Positions 1-6,678 of a stretch of DNA of 10,429 nt are shown here, one piece after another. Within the stretch, counting starts at the first letter, position 1, and each line of letters begins with the position of its first letter. The stretch comes from Bacteroidota bacterium (lineage in GTDB: Bacteria > Bacteroidota > Ignavibacteria > Ignavibacteriales > Ignavibacteriaceae). A program made the translations under genes and the position numbers. The DNA lies in contig JAJYCM010000079.1 in the NCBI GenBank assembly GCA_021778375.1, positions 1-10,429 on the forward strand, in the 5' to 3' direction. Below the pieces are notes generated by a model, which saw only the letters and a program-made list of their open reading frames with translations, was not told the origin of the DNA and did no database searches.

Positions 1-509
1 GGAAATAATCCAAAGAATAAATATTACTTTATGTTTAGAGATTGAATAAATCATTTCATAAAGTTATTAATGTAATGGGAAATCCTTTGGAATATAATAT
101 GTCATGTCACGTCATAAATAATAATGGAAATATAAACAAATCAGAATTAAAAAACCAATTGCCTCCTAATAAAAAAATATAGGAGATGGTGGGCTATCCA
201 TCTTTGGGTAGTAGGATTTTCGAAATATTTGCAAGTGTTGATGTCATTTATCATCCGATCTATCAAACCTGATTTTGAGTGGAATGAAAAGCAGCTAAAA
301 TTTTCATTTTGGGCAATAAACAGAGCACGGCAATCTTGCCGGCAGAGGCTGTTGCACAACTCCAAATTGTCATTTCGACCGGAGGGAGAAATCCCATGTA
401 TAGCTAGTTGAACGTGGGATATCTCAGTCGATTACTCCTTCGATATGACAGCTGGAAGTTGTGCAACACTCTCGGCAGGCAGTCTGGTTTTGAGTTAAGG
501 GCAATGAAA
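1..509. other. Gene-poor left flank
   Basis: No convincing gene is seen here. Open stretches on either strand are short, lack a good ribosome binding site next to a start, and show no family motif. The right part is taken up by the large imperfect palindrome listed separately at 337-481. A short inverted repeat CTCCTA/TAGGAG (163-168 and 180-185, 11-nt A-rich loop) has no U-tract on either strand. Positions 97-116 contain several closely spaced GTCA words, with no function assigned. Confidence 0.6.
337..481. repeat. Large imperfect palindrome, REP/MITE-like
   Basis: Two arms of 60-67 nt fold back on each other. The core is a perfect 12-bp inverted repeat, TGTTGCACAACT at 350-361 and its complement at 457-468. 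Outside it lie partly matching GGC/GCC-rich arms (337-349 and 469-481). Inside it, TGTCAT (368-373) pairs with ATGACA (445-450), and ATCCCA (391-396) with TGGGAT (415-420), leaving an 18-nt loop. The inner arm contains CATTTCGACC followed by GGAGGGAGAAATCC, a type of sequence I remember as dispersed in Bacteroidota-like genomes (not checked). There is no transposase. It begins 29 bp beyond the stop codon of the 510-2945 kinase, so its RNA hairpin may also end or stabilise that transcript. Confidence 0.7.
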
Positions 510-2945
510 TTAAATCGACAAAAGGATTTTCTCAACTAGATTTTTTAGATCTTTTGTCAAGAAGGGTTTTGACAAATAGTGAGTTAAACCTTGGGATAGA
601 AAATTTTCTTTATCGCCTGCCATTGAAAATGCTGTAAGAGCAACTATAGGCGTAGACTCATACCCTTTAATTTTTCTTATTTCTTTAGTTGTTTCAATAC
701 CGTTCATACCAAAGCCTAAGTTAATATCCATAAAAATTACATCGTATTTTTTCTCTTTTACCAGTTCTATTGCACTTAATCCTTCTTTAGCAATATTTAA
801 ATTACAGAATTTTTTAAGTACGTGTTTTATAAAAGACACTGTGTAATTATCATTATCGACTAATAATATCTCGGGAATAATTTTTAATTTTGATAAAACG
901 TTTTTTTTGGAATCTACGTCTGCAAGAGAATGAAGTATGTCGTATTCATTATTTTTATAAGAATACGGAAATCTTACTGTAAAGACTGAGCCATTATCTT
1001 CAATACTTTCAACAGTAATAATGCCTCCCATCATTTCAACTGTTTTTTTAGTAATTGTCAGTCCGATTCCGGAACCTTCATAATTGCGACTTAATCCTTC
1101 GCTAACCTGCCGAAATTCTTCAAAAACAAGATTCAATTTATCTTCCGGAATACCAATACCGGTATCGACAACTTGAATTTCAGACCATAATTTATTTTCC
1201 AAGATGGCTTTATTAACAATTATCTTAATACTACCCTTTTCGGTAAATTTTATAGAGTTGTTAACTAAATTACGAATAACCTGGGTGAGCAGTTTTTCAT
1301 CGACCTCAGAGACAGCCTTATCATCTTTTATAATTATTTCCAGAGTTAAATTATTAGTGTGGGCAAATCCCTCAAATGGTTTTACCGAATCATTAACAAT
1401 TTGCGCAATATTTGTTTCTTTTAGATTTAGTTGAACTTGCCCAGCTTCGATACTGGATAGATCAAGGATTAGATTTAATGTTTGCATTAGCCTTGCAGCG
1501 CCGGAAAAGATAATGCTGATAAGTTCCTTTTGATCAGCGTCTTTAATTTCATCATTTAGAATTTCTGCAAAACCTAATATGCCGCTCATTGGAGTGCGTA
1601 GTTCATGGCTCATATTGGCAAGGAAATTTGATTTCAATCTATTTATTTCCTCGGCTTTTTCTTTTGCTGCTATAAGTTCTGCTTCACATTTTTTCCACAT
1701 AGTCATATCGCGTCCGATAGAAGCAAGACCTAATATTTGTCTGGTCTTTAAATCCTTTATATAAAAAATATTTTTAGTAACGGGAATAGATTCATTAGTT
1801 TTAATATTTCTTAAAGAAGACTCCCCTTCCCAAAACCCATTTCTGTCTAAGGAAGGTACCTCAATTTCTTCTCTTTGCTGCCAGGCTTCGGGAGTTAAAA
1901 AATCTTTTACAACAAAAGAAGATAAGTCAGTTTCAGACTCCAAGCCGACTAAAGTTTTAGCTGAATTATTCATAAATAAAGTTTTATTGTCTATTGAAGA
2001 GAGGGCAATAAAATCAGAAGTATTATGAATAAGGGAAATAAGTCTTTGATTATCTAACTCAATTTGTTTCTTTTCTTCTTCATGAATATTATTATCCATT
2101 GCATAACCGATATCATTTATCAATTCGTTTAAGAGATTTATTTCATTTAGATTAAAGAATTTTTTTTTAGATGAACCAAGAACTATTATGTTTTTATTAT
2201 GAGTCTCTAATTTTAGAGGGAATATGGCAAGCGATTTAATTCCAGATGCAACTGAAGTGTCAAGGTTTAGAGAATTTATATCGTCTATTTGTAGATCATT
2301 TATAATAAACTGGGAATTGATTTTTTGAAAGAGATTAGCAACCAGGTTATAATTTTTGAATAACCAATTATTTTCATTCCTTCCACTCAATATGCATTTT
2401 ACATGATTATTTAGATCATCTATTGTTTCATATTTCTTATCCCAGGCGCCGAAACAAGCATAATTAAACGTTCCGATATTTTCAGCTATTTCAATAATTG
2501 ATTTAATAAGTTTATCATTATTTTTTTCTTTGACGATAAGTTGATTTATAGCAGAGGTAAAAGCATGGTCTCTATTAAACTTTTGAATTTCCTTTGATAA
2601 TTTTTCCTCACTCTTTTGAAGCAGATGTTCGTATGTTTTTAATTTGGAAATATTCTTCCTCTGAAATAAATAATATATGATTATAAAGGCGAGAGGGAAT
2701 AAGATGCACAAGTAACAGAAGTAGAAATTATTACTTATTGCAGCAATATTTACGTGTAAATATTGCTTACCTAAAGTTTTAATTTCCGGATTCAGAGTTG
2801 GTATTAATTCATTAATACGGGTTTTGAAATGCTTATGCTTGGGAATAAGAACGGAATATTTTGGATGATTAAAATTTTCATTAATAGCAAATAAGATGAT
2901 ATTATATAGTAATGGTTTACTTTTATTAGCAATTAATACAGCCAT
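510..2945 (-). CDS. Membrane-anchored hybrid histidine kinase (GAF-PAS-HisKA-HATPase-REC)
   Basis: An 811-residue hybrid sensor kinase expected to autophosphorylate on His and pass phosphate to its own receiver. Residues 73-93 form one hydrophobic membrane segment preceded by ~72 residues I do not recognise. A divergent GAF-like region (about 128-286) and a PAS domain (about 296-415) follow, then a charged helix into HisKA with the H-box SHELRTP (phospho-acceptor His447). The ATPase has N-box Asn563, G1 DTGIG (594-598), FEEFRQ, and G2 GSGIGL (624-629). The C-terminal receiver has phospho-acceptor Asp740, Thr771 and Lys793, but its acidic pair is Asp697-Asn698 rather than Asp-Asp. The ATG at 2945 is directly preceded by an in-frame stop and no other Met occurs before residue 283, so the start is fixed although no clear Shine-Dalgarno is visible. 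It resembles the 3868-6561 kinase from the H-box on. The signal sensed is unknown. Confidence 0.93.
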   Translation of the reverse strand: MAVLIANKSKPLLYNIILFAINENFNHPKYSVLIPKHKHFKTRINELIPTLNPEIKTLGKQYLHVNIAAISNNFYFCYLCILFPLAFIIIYYLFQRKNISKLKTYEHLLQKSEEKLSKEIQKFNRDHAFTSAINQLIVKEKNNDKLIKSIIEIAENIGTFNYACFGAWDKKYETIDDLNNHVKCILSGRNENNWLFKNYNLVANLFQKINSQFIINDLQIDDINSLNLDTSVASGIKSLAIFPLKLETHNKNIIVLGSSKKKFFNLNEINLLNELINDIGYAMDNNIHEEEKKQIELDNQRLISLIHNTSDFIALSSIDNKTLFMNNSAKTLVGLESETDLSSFVVKDFLTPEAWQQREEIEVPSLDRNGFWEGESSLRNIKTNESIPVTKNIFYIKDLKTRQILGLASIGRDMTMWKKCEAELIAAKEKAEEINRLKSNFLANMSHELRTPMSGILGFAEILNDEIKDADQKELISIIFSGAARLMQTLNLILDLSSIEAGQVQLNLKETNIAQIVNDSVKPFEGFAHTNNLTLEIIIKDDKAVSEVDEKLLTQVIRNLVNNSIKFTEKGSIKIIVNKAILENKLWSEIQVVDTGIGIPEDKLNLVFEEFRQVSEGLSRNYEGSGIGLTITKKTVEMMGGIITVESIEDNGSVFTVRFPYSYKNNEYDILHSLADVDSKKNVLSKLKIIPEILLVDNDNYTVSFIKHVLKKFCNLNIAKEGLSAIELVKEKKYDVIFMDINLGFGMNGIETTKEIRKIKGYESTPIVALTAFSMAGDKENFLSQGLTHYLSKPFLTKDLKNLVEKILLSI

Positions 2946-3139
2946 TTAATATTTTTCATGTGAGAGCTATTTATTAGATTCAGTGTAATATCTTACTAGT
3001 ATTTATAGAAAATAGAATTTTTAACTCGCGATGACCAAAAACGTAAAAGAAATAATGTTGAAAGAATGAACAATATTTATGCCATTTGAATAATATATTT
3101 TTTAAAGATAAAGGAATTTGGTAAATTAAATTACTACGA
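2946..3139. other. AT-rich spacer upstream of the 510-2945 kinase
   Basis: No gene is seen. On the minus strand this is the leader of the hybrid kinase gene. No strong Shine-Dalgarno or confident promoter can be pointed to; a short out-of-frame peptide starting at 2959 overlaps the kinase start but has only eight codons. Confidence 0.5.
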
Positions 3140-3398
3140 TTAAAATGATGCTGGTTCTAATTCCATTTTCCTTTTGTCTATATAGTAAATGGCGGGAGCG
3201 AAAAAGAGTTCTTCATCTGGGAGAAATATTCTATAGGGGATTTTCTTTGTACCTTCTTTTTTCCATTCATAAAATGCAGACATTGAAATAAACAACCGGT
3301 TCTCATCAAATAAGCTAAGCCAGAATTTCTTTTCTGTTATTGTTCCAATCTGAGAATTAAAAATAATTGGAGTATTTCTATTGAAATCTACCAGACAT
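3140..3398 (-). pseudogene. Decayed SRAP (HMCES/YedK-family) gene fragment
   Basis: On the minus strand ATG at 3398 reads MSGRFQ then a stop, matching the universal SRAP start MCGRF but with the catalytic Cys2 changed to Ser. One frame over, an 83-codon open stretch (3391-3140) continues with sequence like the family's middle: NSQIGTITEKKFW, then ISMSAFYEWKKEG, KKIPYRIFL and ELFFAPAIYYIDK, ending at TAA 3140. FYEW carries the conserved Glu (E105 of YedK) and NSQ sits where NAR (Asn75/Arg77) is expected. About 60-70 codons between MCGRF and NAR are absent, and so is the C-terminal third with the active-site His. Intact SRAP proteins are about 200-230 residues and bind abasic sites in single-stranded DNA through Cys2. 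With a frameshift, two deletions and no Cys2, this copy cannot be functional. Family assignment rests on motifs only. Confidence 0.75.
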
Positions 3399-3628
3399 AA
3401 TTATTAGCAATTACCAGAATGCGAGAATGAGAAGCGGAGCCTTACGGAAATGTAATTCCAATCTATGGTTACTTGACCACCGGCAGAGATATTTTGAACT
3501 GGGACAAAAAAAATTTATTTACTCACTTTACGCAAAATATTATTATGACATAATGAGAAACCTCCGAGGTTTTGCACTTCGCTACATTTATGTCTGACAT
3601 TGTCTGTGTAACATGAATTATTTATTCC
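3399..3628. other. Intergenic stretch with two short palindromes
   Basis: No coding region is supported. It contains ATTATG-A-CATAAT (3542-3554), AAACCTC-C-GAGGTTT (3558-3572) and ATGTC-T-GACAT (3590-3600). The first and third are upstream of the plus-strand promoter at 3629 and could be operator sites for it; the middle one has no U-tract on either strand, so it is not a clear terminator. Confidence 0.4.
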
Positions 3629-3657
3629 TTGACAAAACAAATTATAAGATTTACATT
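3629..3657 (+). promoter_or_regulatory. Sigma70-like promoter for the small RNA candidate
   Basis: A perfect -35 hexamer TTGACA (3629-3634) is followed after exactly 17 nt by TACATT (3652-3657), four of six matches to TATAAT. The predicted start is about 3664, at the beginning of the 3662-3669 stem. If this genome uses the Bacteroidota-type sigma factor (TTTG...TAnnTTTG), the match would mean less. Confidence 0.6.
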
Positions 3658-3663
3658 TCAATT

Positions 3664-3748
3664 AACTCTTTCGAAGGGTACTCCCCTACCCTTTGATATA
3701 ACAGAGTTAAGCCCGGTGTCACCCCCATCGCCGGGCTTCTTTATTTTT
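3664..3748 (+). ncRNA. Candidate structured small RNA (~85 nt)
   Basis: This plus-strand unit has promoter, structure and terminator but no open reading frame of note, and every gene around it is on the other strand. TTAACTCT (3662-3669) pairs perfectly with AGAGTTAA (3703-3710). Nested inside, TCGAAGGGTA (3671-3680) pairs with TACCCTTTGA (3687-3696) through ten pairs with one G-U, leaving the loop CUCCCC (3681-3686). The terminator hairpin follows directly and shares the AA at 3709-3710 with the first stem. Both loops are C-rich in a low-GC background, a trait of some sRNAs that base-pair with G-rich ribosome binding sites. I do not recognise a known RNA family. The alternatives are a cis-regulatory leader whose gene was lost, or an antisense element acting on read-through from the 3868-6561 kinase. 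Confidence 0.6.
3709..3748 (+). terminator. Rho-independent terminator
   Basis: AAGCCCGG (3709-3716) pairs perfectly with CCGGGCTT (3731-3738) around a 14-nt loop that may close further by two pairs. CTTTATTTTT follows on the plus strand. The minus-strand reading has no U-tract after the stem, so the orientation is plus and it does not obviously serve the kinase gene that ends at 3868. Confidence 0.85.
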
Positions 3749-3867
3749 AATTAGAGTAGAGCTGAAATGACAACTTTATTCCGAGGATTTTTTCACGCGA
3801 ACGGGGCGAGCGCTCCTTTCAGTCATCGAAATACCAGGAGGAAGGGACAGAATATGGGGCATGGTTT

Positions 3868-6561
3868 CTATGTGGTCTTTTGACTGATACTTAATATATC
3901 TTCAACTAAATTCAAAACACTTTGCTTCATAAAAGGTTTTGATAAGTAATGAGAACAACCGGCTGCCAAGAATTCTTCCTTGTCAGCCGGCATAGCATAA
4001 GCTGTCGTTGCAATAATTGGGATAGTTTCATAACCATTTATTTTCCTAATTTCTTGTGTAGCTTGCTTTCCGTCTAAGCCGCGCCTGAGATTAATATCCA
4101 TAAATATCATATCGAATTTTTTCTTTTTGACCATATTAATTGCAGATTTAGCTTCGGAAATTGATTCCAATTCAACAACTTCACTCAAATATCTTTTGAG
4201 CACATTGAAAACAAAAGGGTCGTCATCAACTAATAAAGCAATAGGTTTAACTTTATTTAGGTTTAGTGTTATTACCGGTTTTCGTGTTTCCTTTAACAGT
4301 ATTTCTTTTTTTGCTTTTGCTTCATTGCCCGGTAATATTACAATAAAAGATGATCCTTTGCCGAATTCACTTTCAACAGTAATTTTCCCTCCGAATTTTT
4401 CAACTAACTTTTTGGTGATACTTAATCCTAATCCCGCCCCCTCATAATTTCTGCTAAGACCTTCGCTTACCTGGCGGAATTCATCGAAAATAATTTCCTG
4501 ATCTTTTTTTTGAATACCCATTCCTGTATCAATTATTTTTATTTCAATATATTTATCGTAAAGAGAGACACTTACCGTAACACCACCATCGGCTGTATAT
4601 TTAACGGCATTATTTATCAGGTTATTAAGTATTGACCGGATAGCACGTTTGTCGGTATGCAAATAAATTATAGGATTAGTGAAAGATGATCTAATATATA
4701 AACCTTTTCTATGTGCATACACCATGAATGAATTTATTATCGTTTCTATTTCGCTAATTAAATCTACCCGCTCTAATTTGAAGTCCATTTTATCAGATTC
4801 GATCTTTGTGATATCCAGAATAAGGTTTAATGTTTCAGACAAACGATTGCCGCTTGTTAATATATTCTCTGCCATTTCTTTTAATTCAGGATCTTTCAGA
4901 GATCCGATTAAAAATTCTGCAAAACCATTTATCCCGATTAAAGGTGTTCTTAATTCGTGGCTCATATTAGCAAGAAAGTTAGATTTTAACTTGTTCATTT
5001 CTTCAGCTTTATCTTTAGTCTGGACTAATTCTTCTAATATTCTTTTACGTTCGGTAATATCCTCTTTAATTGCAATGAAGTGAGTAATATTTCCCTTTTC
5101 GTTTTTGATAGGAGAGATAGAAGCTGATTCCCAATAAAGATCACCATTTTTCTTTTTGTTATGAAGTTCCCCCTGCCATTCGTTTCCTGAGGTGATTGTG
5201 TCCCACAGAATTTTATATTCGATTTTTAGTTTTTCCCCAGAACTAAATATCCTTGGATTCTTGCCAATCAGGTCTTCAATTTGGTAGCCAGTAATATCAG
5301 TTAATTTCGGGTTTACATATTCTATGTCCCCCTTCGCGTCTGTTATAACAATTGATACCGGGCTTTGTTCAACGGCTCTTGATAATTTTAGAAGATCATC
5401 TTCCATAAGTTTGCGCTCAGTGATATCAACTATCTGATTAATAAAAAATTGAGGCTCATTACGAATATTCAAGACCAATGATACCGATATGTAAGCCCAA
5501 ATTATCTTTCCATCTTTCCTTATATATCGTTTTTCAAATGAAACCCTATCGCTTTCGCCGTCTAACAATTTTTGAAAATAGTTTAATCCAATTGATAAGT
5601 CATCCGGATGAGTGATATCAGAGAAAGTAAAATTTTTTAATTCATCATCTTCATAACCTATAATTTCTTTAAAAGTATTATTAACATGCAGGAATTTTTT
5701 ATCAAGTCCAATGATACAATTACCCACAGCTGCACTATCAAATGAGCGCCTGAATTTTTCTTCACTTTCACGTAATGCTTCTCCGGCAAGCTTTCGTTCG
5801 GTAATATCTTCAACTGTTCCATCATAGTACAAAGTCTTGTTGTTTGAATCACGAAAAGCTTTAGCGCTTTCACTTATATAAACAACCGTCCCATCTTTTC
5901 TAGTCCATTTGGACTCTAAACCTTTTACCTCGCCGGTTTTTTCTATTTTCTCAATGAAATATTTGCGATCATAATTAGGTTCGAAACCATCTTGCTCAAG
6001 ATTCCTCATAGCAAATTCTTTCAAAGATGAATAACCAAGCATCTTAATTAATGAAGGATTAGCCATAATAATTTTTCCGTCAGGAGTAGTTCTATAAAGA
6101 CCAATTGTGGAATTTTCGTAGAGTGATCTAAAACGTTCCTCGCTCTCTTTAAGCTCAAATTCGGCTTTGGCTTTTTCTATTTGAATTTTCTTTTTATCAA
6201 GCACGTCTTTCACTGCAAAGGGAAGTCTGGTAATGTGCTCTTTAATGATATAGTCTGATGCACCGGCTTTTATACACTCAACCGCTAATTCTTCATTTAT
6301 TGAACCGGTCAGTAGTACAAAAGGTGTATTTGGATTTTTCTCTAATGACATTTTTAAGGCTCTCATTCCATTGAATTGCGGCATTTTATAATCGGAGATA
6401 ATTATATCAGGGACAAAATCTTCTAATTCACGAATAAAATCTGTTTCATTTTCAACAACACGGGACTGAAATTCTATTGCTCCTTTGGTGAGAGTCCTTT
6501 TTGCAAGTTCAACATCTGTAGGTAGGTCTTCAACGAACAGAATCTTTATTTTTGGGGTCAT
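3868..6561 (-). CDS. Hybrid histidine kinase with two receivers (REC-PAS3-HisKA-HATPase-REC)
   Basis: An 897-residue soluble kinase; no membrane segment or signal peptide is seen. The N-terminal receiver (about 4-122) is complete: acidic pair Glu11/Asp12, phospho-acceptor Asp57, Thr85, Lys107. Three PAS domains follow (about 141-257, 268-384, 393-507), each ending in DITERK. HisKA carries SHELRTP with His535. The ATPase has N-box Asn651, G1 DTGMG (678-682), FDEFRQ and G2 GAGLGL (708-713). The C-terminal receiver has Asp779/Asp780, phospho-acceptor Asp822 and Lys875. ATG at 6561 is preceded by AAGGTG at good spacing. The N-terminal receiver lets another kinase control this one, and the stand-alone receiver gene upstream lies in the same direction 117 bp away; the C-terminal receiver is output or relay. 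No HPt or DNA-binding domain is attached. The signals sensed by the PAS domains cannot be told from sequence. Confidence 0.96.
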   Translation of the reverse strand: MTPKIKILFVEDLPTDVELAKRTLTKGAIEFQSRVVENETDFIRELEDFVPDIIISDYKMPQFNGMRALKMSLEKNPNTPFVLLTGSINEELAVECIKAGASDYIIKEHITRLPFAVKDVLDKKKIQIEKAKAEFELKESEERFRSLYENSTIGLYRTTPDGKIIMANPSLIKMLGYSSLKEFAMRNLEQDGFEPNYDRKYFIEKIEKTGEVKGLESKWTRKDGTVVYISESAKAFRDSNNKTLYYDGTVEDITERKLAGEALRESEEKFRRSFDSAAVGNCIIGLDKKFLHVNNTFKEIIGYEDDELKNFTFSDITHPDDLSIGLNYFQKLLDGESDRVSFEKRYIRKDGKIIWAYISVSLVLNIRNEPQFFINQIVDITERKLMEDDLLKLSRAVEQSPVSIVITDAKGDIEYVNPKLTDITGYQIEDLIGKNPRIFSSGEKLKIEYKILWDTITSGNEWQGELHNKKKNGDLYWESASISPIKNEKGNITHFIAIKEDITERKRILEELVQTKDKAEEMNKLKSNFLANMSHELRTPLIGINGFAEFLIGSLKDPELKEMAENILTSGNRLSETLNLILDITKIESDKMDFKLERVDLISEIETIINSFMVYAHRKGLYIRSSFTNPIIYLHTDKRAIRSILNNLINNAVKYTADGGVTVSVSLYDKYIEIKIIDTGMGIQKKDQEIIFDEFRQVSEGLSRNYEGAGLGLSITKKLVEKFGGKITVESEFGKGSSFIVILPGNEAKAKKEILLKETRKPVITLNLNKVKPIALLVDDDPFVFNVLKRYLSEVVELESISEAKSAINMVKKKKFDMIFMDINLRRGLDGKQATQEIRKINGYETIPIIATTAYAMPADKEEFLAAGCSHYLSKPFMKQSVLNLVEDILSISQKTT

Positions 6562-6565
6562 GTTA

Positions 6566-6571
6566 CACCTT
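6566..6571 (-). promoter_or_regulatory. Ribosome binding site of the REC-PAS-kinase-REC gene
   Basis: Minus-strand AAGGTG ends four nt before the ATG at 6561 (six nt from AAGG), which supports this start. Confidence 0.7.
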
Positions 6572-6576
6572 ATAAT

Positions 6577-6594
6577 TTAGATTTAAGAATCTAA
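6577..6594 (-). promoter_or_regulatory. Small leader hairpin
   Basis: TTAGATT (6577-6583) and AATCTAA (6588-6594) form a perfect 7-bp stem with a 4-nt loop, five nt upstream of the ribosome binding site of the 3868-6561 kinase. It may affect translation or mRNA stability, or may be chance in AT-rich DNA. Confidence 0.35.
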
Positions 6595-6599
6595 GATTA

Positions 6600-6648
6600 A
6601 GCAATAAACAATAGGCAATAGGCAATAGGCAATAGGCAATAGGCAAAA
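6600..6648. repeat. Seven-unit GGCAATA heptamer array
   Basis: Four perfect tandem copies of GGCAATA (6614-6641) are flanked by degenerate copies AGCAATA, AACAATA (6600-6613) and GGCAAAA (6642-6648). The array sits between the response regulator gene and the hybrid kinase gene. A second 7-bp tandem, CTTCCTA twice (6668-6681), overlaps the stop codon of the regulator. Short arrays like this can change copy number by slippage; here that would alter the spacer only, since both genes lie outside. Confidence 0.9.
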
Positions 6649-6678
6649 GTAAAACAACTATTCACAACTTCCTACTTC

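Noticed and set aside
39..179. Plus-strand open stretch reading LNKSFHK...KNQLPPNKKI, a possible small protein or the tail of one
   Set aside because: Only 46 codons, no ribosome binding site, an in-frame stop just upstream, no recognisable family; Asn/Lys-rich as expected from AT-rich non-coding DNA.
147..411. Overlapping plus and minus open frames of 60-72 codons
   Set aside because: They run across the palindromic repeat, lack ribosome binding sites and show no domain; most likely chance.
3676..3730. Direct pairing of the small RNA loops with the leader of the neighbouring hybrid kinase (AAGGTG)
   Set aside because: Only about four consecutive pairs (CACC with GGUG) can be formed, too few to claim a target.
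3662..3738. tRNA or other cloverleaf RNA
   Set aside because: The pairing is a nested hairpin plus a terminator; there is no acceptor stem with CCA, no T-loop TTCRANY and no anticodon arm.
3662..3738. Terminator of the 3868-6561 kinase gene on the minus strand
   Set aside because: The U-tract follows the stem only on the plus strand; on the minus strand the stem is followed by AACTCTG.
3755..3845. A degenerate second copy of the 337-481 palindrome (CTGAAATGACA ... CAGTCATCGAAAT)
   Set aside because: Similarity is limited to short words and the arms do not fold convincingly.
5658..5873. 71-codon minus-strand frame inside the hybrid kinase gene
   Set aside because: Alternate-frame shadow of a clear PAS coding region, with no family resemblance.
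6600..6648. CRISPR array
   Set aside because: Units are 7 bp, directly adjacent, without spacers; no cas genes.
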